40,867 nucleotides of DNA from Lutibacter sp. (GCA_030694935.1 JAUYUA010000032.1:1-40867); one strand, 5' to 3'; positions 23,327 through 32,539 are shown, numbered from the stretch's first letter. Translations and numbers: made by a program. Notes: generated from the sequence alone by a model not told the origin.

Positions 23327-24723
23327 TATTCTGTTGGTTTTCTGGCAATTTGTGCCATTAATACTGCCTCAACCACAAGTTTACCGTTTGCATAACCATA
23401 CGATTGCATATGACAAATTCCTCTTCTTATAGGTGAAATTAATTCGGCACTAAAAATTAAAGTGTCTCCCGGCAACACTTTTTGTTTGAACTTTACATTG
23501 TCCATTTTCATAAAATAGGTTAAGTAGTTTTCAGGATCGGGAACGGTGCTTAAAACCAAAACGCCGCCGCATTGCGCCATCGCTTCAACTTGCAAAACGC
23601 CAGGCATTACAGGTGCTCCTGGGAAATGCCCTACAAAAAAAGATTCGTTCATAGTGACATTTTTCATTCCAACCACGTGCCTGTCCGATAATTCTAAAAT
23701 TCTGTCTATCAATAAAAAAGGCGGCCTGTGAGGAAGAATACTCATAATTTTATGAATATCCATTAAAGGCGGCTGATTTAAATCGAATTTTGGAACACAA
23801 TTCCGTTTTTCTTGTTTAATAATTTTTTGAAGTTTTTTTGCAAAAACGGTATTTACCAAATGTCCCGGTTTATTTGCAATTACTTTTCCCCTGATTCTGC
23901 AGCCAACCAAGGCTAAATCACCAATTACATCCAATAATTTATGTCGGGCAGCTTCATTTGCCCAACGTAATGTCAAGTTGTCCAATATTCCGTTTGGTTT
24001 TACGGTAAGTGTTTCTTTATTGAAAGCTTTTTTTAGTTTTGTCATTGTTTCGTCAGATATTTCTTTATCTACATATACAATGGCATTGTTTAAATCGCCG
24101 CCTTTAATTAAGTTATTGTCCAGTAACATTTCCAATTCGTGAAGAAAACTGAAAGTTCTTGCATTCGCAATTTCGGTTTTAAATTCGGAAAGGGAATTCA
24201 TTGTGGCATTTTGTGTACCTAAAACTTTGGTTCCAAAATCGACCATGGCTGTTATTTGATAATTATCACAAGGCATTAAAATAATTTCACTGCCCGTTTC
24301 TTCATCTTTATATGAAATGATTTCTTTAACAATAAATTCATCCCTTTCTGCATCTTGTTCTTGAATCTCGGCTTTTTCAAGGGCTTCCACAAAATGTTTG
24401 GATGATCCGTCCATAATTGGAGGTTCGGGCGCATTGATTTCAATAATAATATTGTCAATGTCTAAAGCAACCACTGCGGCCAAAACATGTTCAGACGTAT
24501 TTACAAAAACGCCGTGTTTTTCAAGATTTGTGCCTCTTTGGGTATTAATGACATATTCTGCGCTTGCCTCAATAACGGGCTCTCCCTCTAAATCCTTTCT
24601 CACAAAAACATAGCCATAATTTATGGGCGCAGGCTTAAAAGTTAAAGTTACTTTATTGCCTGTATGCAAGCCAACACCCGAAAGTGTTACTTCACTTTTA
24701 ATTGTTTTTTGTTTATTCCTCAT
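23326..24723 (-). CDS. lpxC/fabZ: Bifunctional LpxC deacetylase / FabZ dehydratase
   Basis: The 465-residue fusion is characteristic of Bacteroidetes. Residues about 1-305 are Lpx[13 protein letters not shown] at the start, zinc ligand His79 in TSEHVLAA, and [14 protein letters not shown] with the later zinc ligands. Residues about 320-465 are Fab[15 protein letters not shown] and [18 protein letters not shown] with the catalytic histidine. LpxC commits UDP-acyl-GlcNAc to lipid A, while FabZ dehydrates 3-hydroxyacyl-ACP in fatty acid synthesis, so the fusion couples two users of the hydroxyacyl-ACP pool. The start overlaps the lpxD stop by 4 bases (ATGA). Confidence 0.98.
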   Translation of the reverse strand: MRNKQKTIKSEVTLSGVGLHTGNKVTLTFKPAPINYGYVFVRKDLEGEPVIEASAEYVINTQRGTNLEKHGVFVNTSEHVLAAVVALDIDNIIIEINAPEPPIMDGSSKHFVEALEKAEIQEQDAERDEFIVKEIISYKDEETGSEIILMPCDNYQITAMVDFGTKVLGTQNATMNSLSEFKTEIANARTFSFLHELEMLLDNNLIKGGDLNNAIVYVDKEISDETMTKLKKAFNKETLTVKPNGILDNLTLRWANEAARHKLLDVIGDLALVGCRIRGKVIANKPGHLVNTVFAKKLQKIIKQEKRNCVPKFDLNQPPLMDIHKIMSILPHRPPFLLIDRILELSDRHVVGMKNVTMNESFFVGHFPGAPVMPGVLQVEAMAQCGGVLVLSTVPDPENYLTYFMKMDNVKFKQKVLPGDTLIFSAELISPIRRGICHMQSYGYANGKLVVEAVLMAQIARKPTE

Positions 24724-25757
24724 TTTTTCTCTTTTAATGCTTTAATATCTTTTTCCAATGCATTTATAGTTGCTGCCAATTCAGGCAATTTTTTAAAATA
24801 GACATACGATTTATTAAAATCAGAATAACCCATTGCAGGTGATCCTTGTATTATTTCATCATCTTTAACATTTCTTCCTACACCTGCCTGCGCCTGTATT
24901 TTTACATTATTTCCAATGGTAATATGCCCAACAATGCCCACTTGTCCGCCAATCATGCAATTTTCGCCAATTTTTGTTGAACCAGCCACACCAGTTTGGG
25001 CAGCAATAACCGTGTTTTCGCCAATTTCAACATTGTGCGCTATCTGAATTTGGTTGTCCAATTTTACGCCTTTTCTTATAATTGTTGAGCCCAATGTTGC
25101 TCTGTCAATCGTTGTTGCGGCTCCAATATCAACATTATCTTCAATAATAACATTGCCTATTTGAGGTATTTTACTGAATATTCCTTCTGCACTTGGCGCA
25201 AAACCAAATCCATCTGAACCTACTATTACTCCGGCATGCAAGGTGCAATTGGTGCCAATTATTGTATCGGAATAAATTTTTGAACCTGCATGAATTATGA
25301 CATTATCGCCAATTTTTACGTTATCTCCAATATAAACATTCGGATAAATTTTTGCGTTAACACCAATTGAAACATTGGCGCTTATGTAGGAAAACGCGCC
25401 TAAATATAAATTTGTGCCAATATTTGCTGATTCACTGATGTAAGATGGTATTTCTATTCCCGATTTCTCCGACTTTACTTTGGCGTAAAACTCCAATAAA
25501 GTCGAAAAGGCCTGATACGCATCCGCAACTTTTATAAGGGTAGTTTCAACTGCTTTTTCAGGCACAAAGTCTTTATTCACAATCACTACGGAAGCTTTTG
25601 TTGAATAAATATAAGGGGTGTATTTTGGATTTGACAAAAATGTTAGTGATCCATCTTCTCCTTCTTCTATTTTGGAAAGGCTAAATACTTCGACATTTTT
25701 ATTCCCGAAGATTTCTCCATCTAAAATTTCTGCTATTTGAATTGCTGTAAATTTCAT
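24720..25757 (-). CDS. lpxD: UDP-3-O-(3-hydroxyacyl)glucosamine N-acyltransferase
   Basis: From the ATG at 25757 the protein has 345 residues ([16 protein letters not shown]). The longer frame starts at a TTG that overlaps a TACTTTTG -7-like box and is rejected. The N-terminal uridine-binding domain spans about residues 1-100. The left-handed beta helix follows, with [13 protein letters not shown] and the catalytic histidine in [13 protein letters not shown], then a short helical C-terminus. It N-acylates UDP-3-O-acylglucosamine in lipid A synthesis. It lies between the HD gene (34-base gap) and lpxC/fabZ (4-base overlap). Confidence 0.96.
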   Translation of the reverse strand: MKFTAIQIAEILDGEIFGNKNVEVFSLSKIEEGEDGSLTFLSNPKYTPYIYSTKASVVIVNKDFVPEKAVETTLIKVADAYQAFSTLLEFYAKVKSEKSGIEIPSYISESANIGTNLYLGAFSYISANVSIGVNAKIYPNVYIGDNVKIGDNVIIHAGSKIYSDTIIGTNCTLHAGVIVGSDGFGFAPSAEGIFSKIPQIGNVIIEDNVDIGAATTIDRATLGSTIIRKGVKLDNQIQIAHNVEIGENTVIAAQTGVAGSTKIGENCMIGGQVGIVGHITIGNNVKIQAQAGVGRNVKDDEIIQGSPAMGYSDFNKSYVYFKKLPELAATINALEKDIKALKEKK

Positions 25758-25791
25758 GTTATGCAAAAGTAAAAAAAAACTTCAACTCTAC

Positions 25792-27021
25792 CTATTTCTT
25801 CGGATAACAGATGTAGTACTTATAAACCGGATTCGATAATGCCTGGATATTTAAATGGTCAGATGCCTCAGTAACATCTTTTAAGCTTCCGTTTTTATAA
25901 ATTATTTGGATGTTATTTTTTGTTGAATCGTATGCTTGGTTGCATATTTCTCCGTGAAAAACAAAATAATCCAGTTCTGCATCGCTATAGTGAAACTTTT
26001 CTTTAACCTTTTGTTTTATTGCTAACAGTTGGCTATCTGTAAATGGCTCATTTTGAAGGACTACTTTGGGTAAATTTCTGTTGATTAGACTTTTAGATAA
26101 CGTTGAAAGTATTTTATCATCAAAAGAAATCCATTCTTTTATGGCGGTCAAAATATCATAATCATCCAATTTTGAAAATGTTTTTAGGTTTTCAGCAGTA
26201 AAATTATCTTCATTTATAACTTGTTTTAAAAAAATGGACAATGTTTTTGTTGCCGGCAATTCTATGCCCAATAATGAAAGTTCTTTTGCGCGTTTTAATA
26301 TTTTTTCCAATAATTTTTCTGCCACAAGCGCTGTTTTATGCAAATAAACCTGCCAATACATAATTCTGCGGGAAACAATAAAACTTTCTACACTATAAAT
26401 TCCCTTTTCTTCAACCACTAAATTGTCATTATTTACGTCGAGCATCTTTATTAATCGCTCAGAGTTTATAGTTCCTTCAGCAACACCCGTATAAAAGCTG
26501 TCCCGTTTTAAATAATCCAACCTGTCCATATCCAACTGACTGGAAATAAGCTGATGTAAAAATTTGCGGTGATAATTTCCCTTAAATATTTCAATTGCCA
26601 AGCTAAGTTGCCCTTTAAACTTATTATTTAAAGCTTCCATAAATAATAAGGAGATATTTTCGTGCGAAATACCTTTAAAAAACTGCCCTTCCAATGCGTG
26701 CGAAAATGGCCCGTGACCAATGTCGTGCAACAAAATTGCGATGTAAACTGCCGCTGCTTCTTCTTCAGAAATTTGAACGCCTTTAAATTTTAAAATTCTT
26801 ACAGCCTTTTGCATTAAATGCACACTTCCAATAGCGTGGTGAAATCGCGTATGGTGCGCACCGGGATATACCAAATACGACAATCCCATTTGAGATATCC
26901 TTCTCAGTCTCTGAAAATAAGGATGTTCTATCAAATTATAAATTAAAATATTTGGAATCGTAATAAAACCGTAAATTGGGTCGTTTAATATTTTTAGTTT
27001 GTGCGTTTTTTTCTCGTTCAA
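25792..27021 (-). CDS. HD-domain phosphohydrolase (dNTPase/SAMHD1-like)
   Basis: The HD motif is complete: TRFHHAIGSVHLM and HDIGHGPFSHALEG within the first 140 residues. This family hydrolyses (d)NTPs or other nucleotides; the exact substrate is open. The only upstream ATG (27078) lies inside porX on the other strand and ahead of a perfect -7 box (27049-27056). Transcription would begin near 27042, so a TTG start at 27021 (MNEKKTHKLKILNDP, 409 residues) is more likely. It heads the lpxD-lpxC/fabZ-lpxA transcript, as in other Flavobacteriaceae. Confidence 0.88.
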   Translation of the reverse strand: MNEKKTHKLKILNDPIYGFITIPNILIYNLIEHPYFQRLRRISQMGLSYLVYPGAHHTRFHHAIGSVHLMQKAVRILKFKGVQISEEEAAAVYIAILLHDIGHGPFSHALEGQFFKGISHENISLLFMEALNNKFKGQLSLAIEIFKGNYHRKFLHQLISSQLDMDRLDYLKRDSFYTGVAEGTINSERLIKMLDVNNDNLVVEEKGIYSVESFIVSRRIMYWQVYLHKTALVAEKLLEKILKRAKELSLLGIELPATKTLSIFLKQVINEDNFTAENLKTFSKLDDYDILTAIKEWISFDDKILSTLSKSLINRNLPKVVLQNEPFTDSQLLAIKQKVKEKFHYSDAELDYFVFHGEICNQAYDSTKNNIQIIYKNGSLKDVTEASDHLNIQALSNPVYKYYICYPKK

Positions 27022-27048
27022 AATAGTAATTTTTAATAATGATTTATG

Positions 27049-27056
27049 CAAAGATA
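27049..27056 (-). promoter_or_regulatory. -7 box for the HD-lpx operon
   Basis: Minus-strand TATCTTTG matches TAnnTTTG exactly. It lies between the divergent HD and porX starts and decides the HD start: the ATG at 27078 would be upstream of transcription. No good TTTG -33 element is seen. Confidence 0.6.
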
Positions 27057-27061
27057 ACAAT

Positions 27062-28609
27062 ATGGGCAATATAAACATTTTATGGGTTGATGATGAAATA
27101 GATCTTTTGAAACCTCACATTTTATTTCTGGAAAAAAAAGGATATGCAGTTTCTACATCTAACAATGGTGCTGATGCCATTGATATGTGCGAAGAAAATA
27201 ATTACGACATTGTTTTTTTAGACGAACATATGCCTGGGTTAAGCGGGTTGGAAACTTTGAGCCAAATAAAAAGCAAGCGTCCAAACCTGCCTATTGTAAT
27301 GATTACCAAGAGCGAAGAGGAATATATTATGGAGGAAGCCATTGGAAATAAAATTGCTGATTATTTGATAAAACCCGTCAATCCGAATCAAATATTATTG
27401 AGTTTGAAGAAAAATTTAGACCATTCTCGTTTAATTTCTGAAAAAACCACTTCAAACTATCAGCAGGAATTTAGAAAAATAGCGATGGATTTGGCGATGG
27501 TAAATTCTTATGAAGAATGGATCGACATTTATAAAAAGCTGGTTTATTGGGAATTGGAACTCGAAAATATCAGCGATACGGGAATGATTGAGATATTGGA
27601 AAGCCAAAAACAGGAGGCAAATTCGTTGTTTTTTAAATTTATAAAGAAAAATTATAAAGATTGGATGCAGGATGATGATGCGCCCATTATGTCGAATACC
27701 TTGTTCAAAAAAGTGATACTTCCTGAAATCAGCGATTCAAAAGGAACTTTGTTGGTGGTGATCGATAATTTACGCTATGACCAGTTTAATATTTTAGAGC
27801 AAACCATCAATAAATATTATAAAAAACAGGATGAAATTGCTTTTTACAGCATTTTGCCTACGGCGACACAATATGCACGAAATGCTATTTTTTCAGGCTT
27901 AATGCCTTTGGAAATGGAAAAACAATATCCCGAATATTGGAAAAATGATGTGGAAGAAGGCGGTAAAAATTTATATGAAGAAGAATTTTTAACAGCGCAA
28001 TTAAAACGGCTGAGACAAAATATTAAATTCGCCTTTTATAAAATAACCAATCTCAAATCAGGGAAACAATTGCTTGAAAATTTTAACGCAGTAAAGGAAA
28101 ACGATTTAACGGTTATTGTTTATAATTTTGTTGATATGCTTTCACATTCAAAAACTGAAATGGAAGTTATTAAAGAATTGGCCAGTGATGACAAGGCTTA
28201 CAGATCGTTAACCAACAGTTGGTTTTTAAATTCGCCTTTGTTGGAAATCATTCAAAAAGCGCAAAATTTAGGATTAAAATTGATTGTCACCACAGATCAC
28301 GGCACCATTAATTCAAAGGTTCCTTCAAAAGTGATTGGCGATAAAAACATCAGTTCCAATTTGCGCTATAAAACAGGAAGAAGCTTGTCGTATGAAGAGA
28401 AAGATGTTTACGCCGTTAAAGATCCTAAGGAAATTTTATTGCCTTCAATCTCTATAAACAGTGCCTTTATTTTTGCAAAAGAAGACTTGTTTTTTGCCTA
28501 CCCCAATAATTACAACCATTTTGTGAATTATTTTAAAAATACCTATCAGCATGGCGGAATTTCATTGCAGGAAATGATCATTCCTTGTGCTATATTTGTG
28601 CCGAAATAA
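27062..28609 (+). CDS. porX: PorX-type response regulator with PglZ domain (T9SS regulator)
   Basis: From the ATG at 27062 the protein has 515 residues; a longer frame from 26999 overlaps the HD gene and is rejected. Residues 1-120 are a receiver domain with acidic Asp10/Asp11, phospho-acceptor Asp54 (VFLDEHMPG) and Lys104 (YLIKP). The C-terminal two thirds form a PglZ/alkaline-phosphatase-like domain (VVIDNLRYDQF, YSILPTATQYARN, TTDHGTIN). PorX acts with the kinase PorY and sigma factor SigP to control type IX secretion genes in Porphyromonas gingivalis, and its PglZ domain is an oligonucleotide phosphodiesterase. It is divergent from the HD gene, the conserved flavobacterial arrangement. 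Confidence 0.96.
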   Translation: MGNINILWVDDEIDLLKPHILFLEKKGYAVSTSNNGADAIDMCEENNYDIVFLDEHMPGLSGLETLSQIKSKRPNLPIVMITKSEEEYIMEEAIGNKIADYLIKPVNPNQILLSLKKNLDHSRLISEKTTSNYQQEFRKIAMDLAMVNSYEEWIDIYKKLVYWELELENISDTGMIEILESQKQEANSLFFKFIKKNYKDWMQDDDAPIMSNTLFKKVILPEISDSKGTLLVVIDNLRYDQFNILEQTINKYYKKQDEIAFYSILPTATQYARNAIFSGLMPLEMEKQYPEYWKNDVEEGGKNLYEEEFLTAQLKRLRQNIKFAFYKITNLKSGKQLLENFNAVKENDLTVIVYNFVDMLSHSKTEMEVIKELASDDKAYRSLTNSWFLNSPLLEIIQKAQNLGLKLIVTTDHGTINSKVPSKVIGDKNISSNLRYKTGRSLSYEEKDVYAVKDPKEILLPSISINSAFIFAKEDLFFAYPNNYNHFVNYFKNTYQHGGISLQEMIIPCAIFVPK

Positions 28610-28630
28610 GTTAAAAAGGTTAAAGTAAAA

Positions 28631-28678
28631 AAACAATTACACATTTCAACAATTAAACGATTCAACGATTAAACAATA
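28631..28678. repeat. Six imperfect 8-bp tandem units (consensus MAACRATT)
   Basis: Consecutive 8-base units AAACAATT, ACACATTT, CAACAATT, AAACGATT, CAACGATT and AAACAATA fill the 73-base gap between porX and tsaE and end just before the tsaE ATG. Confidence 0.65.
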
Positions 28679-28682
28679 ATGA

Positions 28683-29099
28683 ATGATTAAAAATTACACA
28701 TTAGAAGAATTGCCTGCAATTGCAAAAGAAGTCATAAAATCGGCAAAAAACAAAGTGTTGCTTTTTTATGGTGAAATGGGCGTGGGAAAAACCACGTTGA
28801 TTAAGGAAATTGTAAAGCAATTAGGCAGTAATGATGGCGTAAGCTCTCCAACTTTTTCGTTGGTTAATGAATATCATACTGTCAATGGAGAAATAGTATA
28901 TCATTTTGATTTTTACAGAATTAACAATGAATATGAAGCCCTTGACATTGGCGTTGAAGAATATTTTTACAGCGATTGCTGGTGTTTGATAGAATGGCCT
29001 GAGAAAATAAAAAATTTAGTACCTTTAAACTCGGTAACTATTACGATAACCGCAAACAGTGATCAATTAAGAACTATAGAACTTAGAAATAATGGGTAA
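28683..29099 (+). CDS. tsaE: tRNA threonylcarbamoyladenosine synthesis ATPase
   Basis: The 138-residue protein has family length. The P-loop GEMGVGKTT is at residues 30-38; SSPTFSLVNEY and HFDFYRI follow in TsaE order, with a late EWPEKI. TsaE is the ATPase that works with TsaB and TsaD to make the t6A37 modification. The last 8 bases overlap the next gene. Only 73 bases separate it from porX, so it may be read from the porX promoter. Confidence 0.97.
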   Translation: MIKNYTLEELPAIAKEVIKSAKNKVLLFYGEMGVGKTTLIKEIVKQLGSNDGVSSPTFSLVNEYHTVNGEIVYHFDFYRINNEYEALDIGVEEYFYSDCWCLIEWPEKIKNLVPLNSVTITITANSDQLRTIELRNNG

Positions 29100-30294
29100 A
29101 AAAATTTCTTCGCCGTTTAGCACGGCTGAGTTAATTCCGCAGTCAGAAATGTTAGAGATCACAAAAAGTAAAAGTGAACTTGTTATTGGTATTCCAAAAG
29201 AAACCCATTTTCATGAAAAAAGAGTTTGTTTAACACCCGATGCAGTGGCGGCATTAACTGCCCAAGGCCATAAATTTGTGATTGAAACTGGCGCTGGTGA
29301 AGGATCAAACTTTTCGGACAAGGAATATTCTGAAGCCGGCGCGAAAATAGCTTATGATGTAAAAGAAGCTTTTGGCTGTCACATGATTTTAAAAGTTGAA
29401 CCAGCTTCATTAGATGAAATTAAACTAATCAATCCGCAAAGCATCCTTTTTTCAGCATTGCAACTAAAAACACAAACAAAAAAATATTTTGAAGCCTTGG
29501 CCAGCAAACGCATTACCGCCATTGCATTCGACTTTATAAGAGATGATCAGGGCATATTTTCTATTGTAAAATCATTAAGTGAAATTGCAGGAACCGCTTC
29601 TATCTTAATTGCCGGTGAAATAATGAGCAACAACAACGAGGGACACGGATTGTTATTGGGAAATATTGGCGGCGTTCCGCCAACGGAGGTGGTGATTTTA
29701 GGCGCTGGCACCGTAAGTGAATTTGCGGCTCGTTCGGCAATGGGTTTAGGTGCTAGCGTAAAAGTGTTCGACAATTCAATCACCAAACTGCGAAGTTTAC
29801 AACACCGTTTGGGTCATCCTATTTACACCTCAACCATACAGCCAAAAACATTGCAAAAAGCCCTAATGCGCTGTGATGTGGCGATTGGAGCTGTTAGAGG
29901 TAAATCACGTTCTCCTGTTTTAGTTACCGAAGAAATGGTGATGCGCATGAAAAATGGGGCTGTAATAATTGATGTCAGCATTGATTGCGGCGGAAACTTT
30001 GAAACCTCTGAATTAACGACCCACAAAAAATCAACCTTTCAAAAACATGGCGTTATTCACTATTGTGTTCCAAATATTCCTTCCCGATATTCCAGAACTG
30101 CCTCAGTTTCAATAAGCAATAATTTTACGCCATATTTAATGAATATTGCTGAAGACGGCGGATTTGAAAATGCTGCCCGATTTGACAAAAGTTTACAAAA
30201 AGGGATGTACTTTTACCATGGAATTTTAACCAATAAAACAGTGGCAGATTGGTTTAACTTGCCTTTTAGAGATATCAATTTATTGTTTTTATAA
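29092..30294 (+). CDS. ald: Alanine dehydrogenase (AlaDh/PNT family)
   Basis: The 400-residue protein belongs to the alanine dehydrogenase/pyridine-nucleotide-transhydrogenase family. IGIPKETHFHEKRVCLTPDAV is the family N-terminal signature, and VVILGAGTVSEFAARSAMGLGASVKVFD is the dinucleotide-binding fold. It is about 30 residues longer at the N-terminus than typical Ald. The active-site region departs from B. subtilis Ald, so the substrate may not be alanine; flavobacterial orthologues carry the same name by homology. The start overlaps tsaE by 8 bases, which is strong evidence for this ATG. Confidence 0.85.
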   Translation: MGKKISSPFSTAELIPQSEMLEITKSKSELVIGIPKETHFHEKRVCLTPDAVAALTAQGHKFVIETGAGEGSNFSDKEYSEAGAKIAYDVKEAFGCHMILKVEPASLDEIKLINPQSILFSALQLKTQTKKYFEALASKRITAIAFDFIRDDQGIFSIVKSLSEIAGTASILIAGEIMSNNNEGHGLLLGNIGGVPPTEVVILGAGTVSEFAARSAMGLGASVKVFDNSITKLRSLQHRLGHPIYTSTIQPKTLQKALMRCDVAIGAVRGKSRSPVLVTEEMVMRMKNGAVIIDVSIDCGGNFETSELTTHKKSTFQKHGVIHYCVPNIPSRYSRTASVSISNNFTPYLMNIAEDGGFENAARFDKSLQKGMYFYHGILTNKTVADWFNLPFRDINLLFL

Positions 30295-30295
30295 T

Positions 30296-30664
30296 ATGAC
30301 TTTTAAACAACGCTTACCTTATTTCTTAGTAGGTTTAACACTCGGAATTATTGCCGTATTTTTCGTTTTTGATAAAAAAGAAGCCACTTTCGATTATGGT
30401 CCGAATGCCCGTGTTTTAAAAAATATCAGCATAAAAAAGCACATTTTTTCTGAAGATGTTAAAACGGCTATCCTTTCAAAACAAGTTGATACTGCTCAAA
30501 TTTCCAAGATTTTGAAAAAAGGCAATGCCGATATTTGGAACAAAATTAAAACGGATACTTGCATTCAATACAACATTAAAGGTCGAAGAGATTTGAAAAA
30601 TATCACTTTAACGGTTAAAAATTGTGATTCAATGGCTTTTATTGAAAAAATTATGATTGAATAG
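30296..30664 (+). CDS. Small single-span membrane protein, DUF4258-like
   Basis: This 122-residue protein has one hydrophobic segment at about residues 8-25 (LPYFLVGLTLGIIAVFFVF) and then a soluble domain with ISIKKHIFSEDVKTAIL, a pattern seen in DUF4258 proteins (helix, basic turn, beta strands). It starts 1 base after the ald stop, so it is co-transcribed. Its 3' end overlaps the convergent TrmH-like gene by 14 bases. Function is unknown, and the family name is tentative. Confidence 0.75.
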   Translation: MTFKQRLPYFLVGLTLGIIAVFFVFDKKEATFDYGPNARVLKNISIKKHIFSEDVKTAILSKQVDTAQISKILKKGNADIWNKIKTDTCIQYNIKGRRDLKNITLTVKNCDSMAFIEKIMIE

Positions 30665-31334
30665 CGATTTTTGAGTAATAATTTTCCTTGATTTTTTTGA
30701 TGCTTTTGATGGATTTCTCCATCCATTCTTGGTATTTTTCGTCTTTTTCAATTTCAGTCAGTTCCCAATTTACCTCAGATTTCTTTAATTTTTCGGTCAG
30801 GTTTTGAAGAATGATGGCTGCCGCCACAGAAATATTCAGACTTTCGGTAAAACCAACCATCGGTATTTTTAAAAACCCGTCGGCATTTTCCATCACATCT
30901 TTTGAAAGTCCGGCCTTCTCCACCCCAAAAAAGAAAGCAGATTTTTCGGTAATGTCAAAATCCTGCAACAAACAAGAATCATTGTGCGGCGTTGTTGCAA
31001 TTATTTTATACCCTTTTGAGCGCAAGTCGGCAATGCAATCTAACGTATTGTTGCTGTCATTTCTTCTGTAAACAGAAAAATCCAGCCATTTTTGCGCACC
31101 TTTAGCGATATGGTTTGAAGCATAAAATTTGTATTTTGTTTCAATGATATGAACATCCTGCACCCCAAAAACATCACAACTTCTTACAACGGCACTTGCA
31201 TTTTGCGGCATAAAAATATCTTCAATGGCCACCGTAAAATGCCTTGTTCGTTCTTCCAAAACTTTTTTGAATAAATTTCTTCTTTTTTCTGACACAAATT
31301 GTTCTAAATATTCAATAAATTTATAATCTAACAT
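30651..31334 (-). CDS. TrmH/SpoU-family RNA 2'-O-methyltransferase
   Basis: The 227-residue protein matches TrmH-type tRNA ribose methyltransferases of the SPOUT superfamily. Motif 1 is NASAVVRSCDVFGVQDVHII, motif 2 FFFGVEKAGLS, and motif 3 IPMVGFTESLNISVAAAIIL, which together form the knotted AdoMet site. The likely target is the 2'-OH of G18 in tRNA, but a different RNA site cannot be excluded. It is transcribed divergently from the sirtuin gene with a shared 52-base promoter region and overlaps the small membrane protein gene at its 3' end. Confidence 0.93.
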   Translation of the reverse strand: MLDYKFIEYLEQFVSEKRRNLFKKVLEERTRHFTVAIEDIFMPQNASAVVRSCDVFGVQDVHIIETKYKFYASNHIAKGAQKWLDFSVYRRNDSNNTLDCIADLRSKGYKIIATTPHNDSCLLQDFDITEKSAFFFGVEKAGLSKDVMENADGFLKIPMVGFTESLNISVAAAIILQNLTEKLKKSEVNWELTEIEKDEKYQEWMEKSIKSIKKIKENYYSKIAIQS

Positions 31335-31352
31335 CTAAATTGGGTGTTTTTT

Positions 31353-31360
31353 CAAAGATA
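31353..31360 (-). promoter_or_regulatory. -7 box for the TrmH-like gene
   Basis: Minus-strand TATCTTTG matches TAnnTTTG exactly, 18 bases before the ATG at 31334. Together with the opposite box at 31367 it marks a compact divergent promoter. Confidence 0.6.
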
Positions 31361-31366
31361 AAATTT

Positions 31367-31374
31367 TACTTTTG
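31367..31374 (+). promoter_or_regulatory. -7 box for the sirtuin gene
   Basis: TACTTTTG matches TAnnTTTG exactly. A longer reading frame would start at the TTG inside this box, so the ATG at 31387 is the real start. TTG at 31340-31342 could be the -33 element, though 24 bases is a long spacer. Confidence 0.6.
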
Positions 31375-31386
31375 ATAAATAACGAT

Positions 31387-32073
31387 ATGAAGAAAATAGT
31401 TGTTTTAACGGGTGCCGGAATGAGTGCCGAAAGTGGCATTAATACTTTTAGAGATTCCGACGGATTGTGGGAAGGCCATGACATTATGGAAGTTGCTTCT
31501 CCAATGGGCTGGCAAAAAAATAGGGAAAAAGTGCTGGATTTTTACAACAAACGCAGGGCGCAATTGCTTGAAGTTTTTCCAAATGAAGCCCACAAAGCCT
31601 TGGTGGAATTAGAAAATAAATATCAGGTTACCATTATCACCCAAAATGTGGACGATTTGCATGAGCGTGCGGGAAGTTCTAAAGTTTTGCATTTGCACGG
31701 CGAATTGTTGAAAGTGAGAAGCACCAAAAATCCAAACTTAATTTATGACTGGAAACAAGCATTGAATTTAGGCCATCTTTGTGAAGAGAATTCGCAGTTA
31801 AGGCCGCATATTGTTTGGTTTGGGGAAAACGTGCCCTTGTTTGACGAAGCACTGGAAATCACTTCAGATGCTGATATTTTAATGATCATTGGAACTTCCA
31901 TGCAAGTGTATCCGGCAGCGCATTTGATTAATTGTGCCAAACCTGAAATCCCCATTTATTTTATTGATCCAAAACCTTTTATTCAACAAAATCAGTATTC
32001 AAATTTAACCGTTTTGGCCGAGAAAGCTTCTGTTGGCGTTGTAAAAGTGGTTAAGCAATTAATTTGCTCATAA
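31387..32073 (+). CDS. Sir2-family NAD-dependent protein deacylase (class III-like)
   Basis: The 228-residue protein has the sirtuin NAD motifs GAGMSAESGINTFRDSDGLW and TQNVDDLHERAG, and catalytic His104 in HLHGEL. FYNKRRAQ carries Tyr53 and Arg56, the YxxR pair that in SIRT5 and E. coli CobB binds the acidic acyl group of succinyl- or malonyl-lysine. The zinc-binding Cys-x-x-Cys pairs normally found after HGE are missing; only one cysteine (Cys132) lies in that stretch. Its 3' end overlaps the DUF6495-like gene by 23 bases. Confidence 0.93.
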   Translation: MKKIVVLTGAGMSAESGINTFRDSDGLWEGHDIMEVASPMGWQKNREKVLDFYNKRRAQLLEVFPNEAHKALVELENKYQVTIITQNVDDLHERAGSSKVLHLHGELLKVRSTKNPNLIYDWKQALNLGHLCEENSQLRPHIVWFGENVPLFDEALEITSDADILMIIGTSMQVYPAAHLINCAKPEIPIYFIDPKPFIQQNQYSNLTVLAEKASVGVVKVVKQLICS

Positions 32074-32521
32074 CATTAAATAATGCGCCTTTTGAAATTT
32101 GGCTGCCCATTTCAATAAGTTCAAACAATTCCTGGTTACGGTCTTTTGTATATTTTTTTTCAGCTTTAAAATATTCGAACTGCTCATTTAGCGGATTTTC
32201 CAAAAACCATTGAAAATCAGCTTCATTTAAAAAACTTTTATTTTCATCATTTAATTTGATGTAAATTCTGAAAATATCATCTAATTCGCATTTAAACAGG
32301 TTGATGTGATTTTCTGAAATGTGTTCTAAATATTCCGTTTTGCTTAGTACATCCTCCCAAACCACATCACTAAAAATATTTAATTCCTCTTCGGCCATCG
32401 AAGGATTTTCAATTTTTATTTTATGCCATTCTTTGGCGTCAATTTGTTGGGTTGCCAAAAATTCGGCAAACTCCTTGTGTAAATCGGAAAATTGTTCTTT
32501 CGTTAATTGTTGGTATTTCAT
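32051..32521 (-). CDS. DUF6495-like conserved cytoplasmic protein
   Basis: From the ATG at 32521 the protein has 156 residues (MKYQQLTKEQFSDLHKEFAEF). The longer frame from 32563 would translate the terminator of the TonB receptor gene and is rejected. The product is acidic and mostly helical (IDAKEWHKIK, DVVWEDVLSKTEYLEHIS), without signal peptide or membrane segment. It resembles a small family found in Flavobacteriia that I recall as DUF6495; the number is from memory. Function unknown. It converges on the sirtuin gene with a 23-base overlap. Confidence 0.8.
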   Translation of the reverse strand: MKYQQLTKEQFSDLHKEFAEFLATQQIDAKEWHKIKIENPSMAEEELNIFSDVVWEDVLSKTEYLEHISENHINLFKCELDDIFRIYIKLNDENKSFLNEADFQWFLENPLNEQFEYFKAEKKYTKDRNQELFELIEMGSQISKGALFNVMSKLIA

Positions 32522-32539
32522 AAAATATAAGCATAAAAA

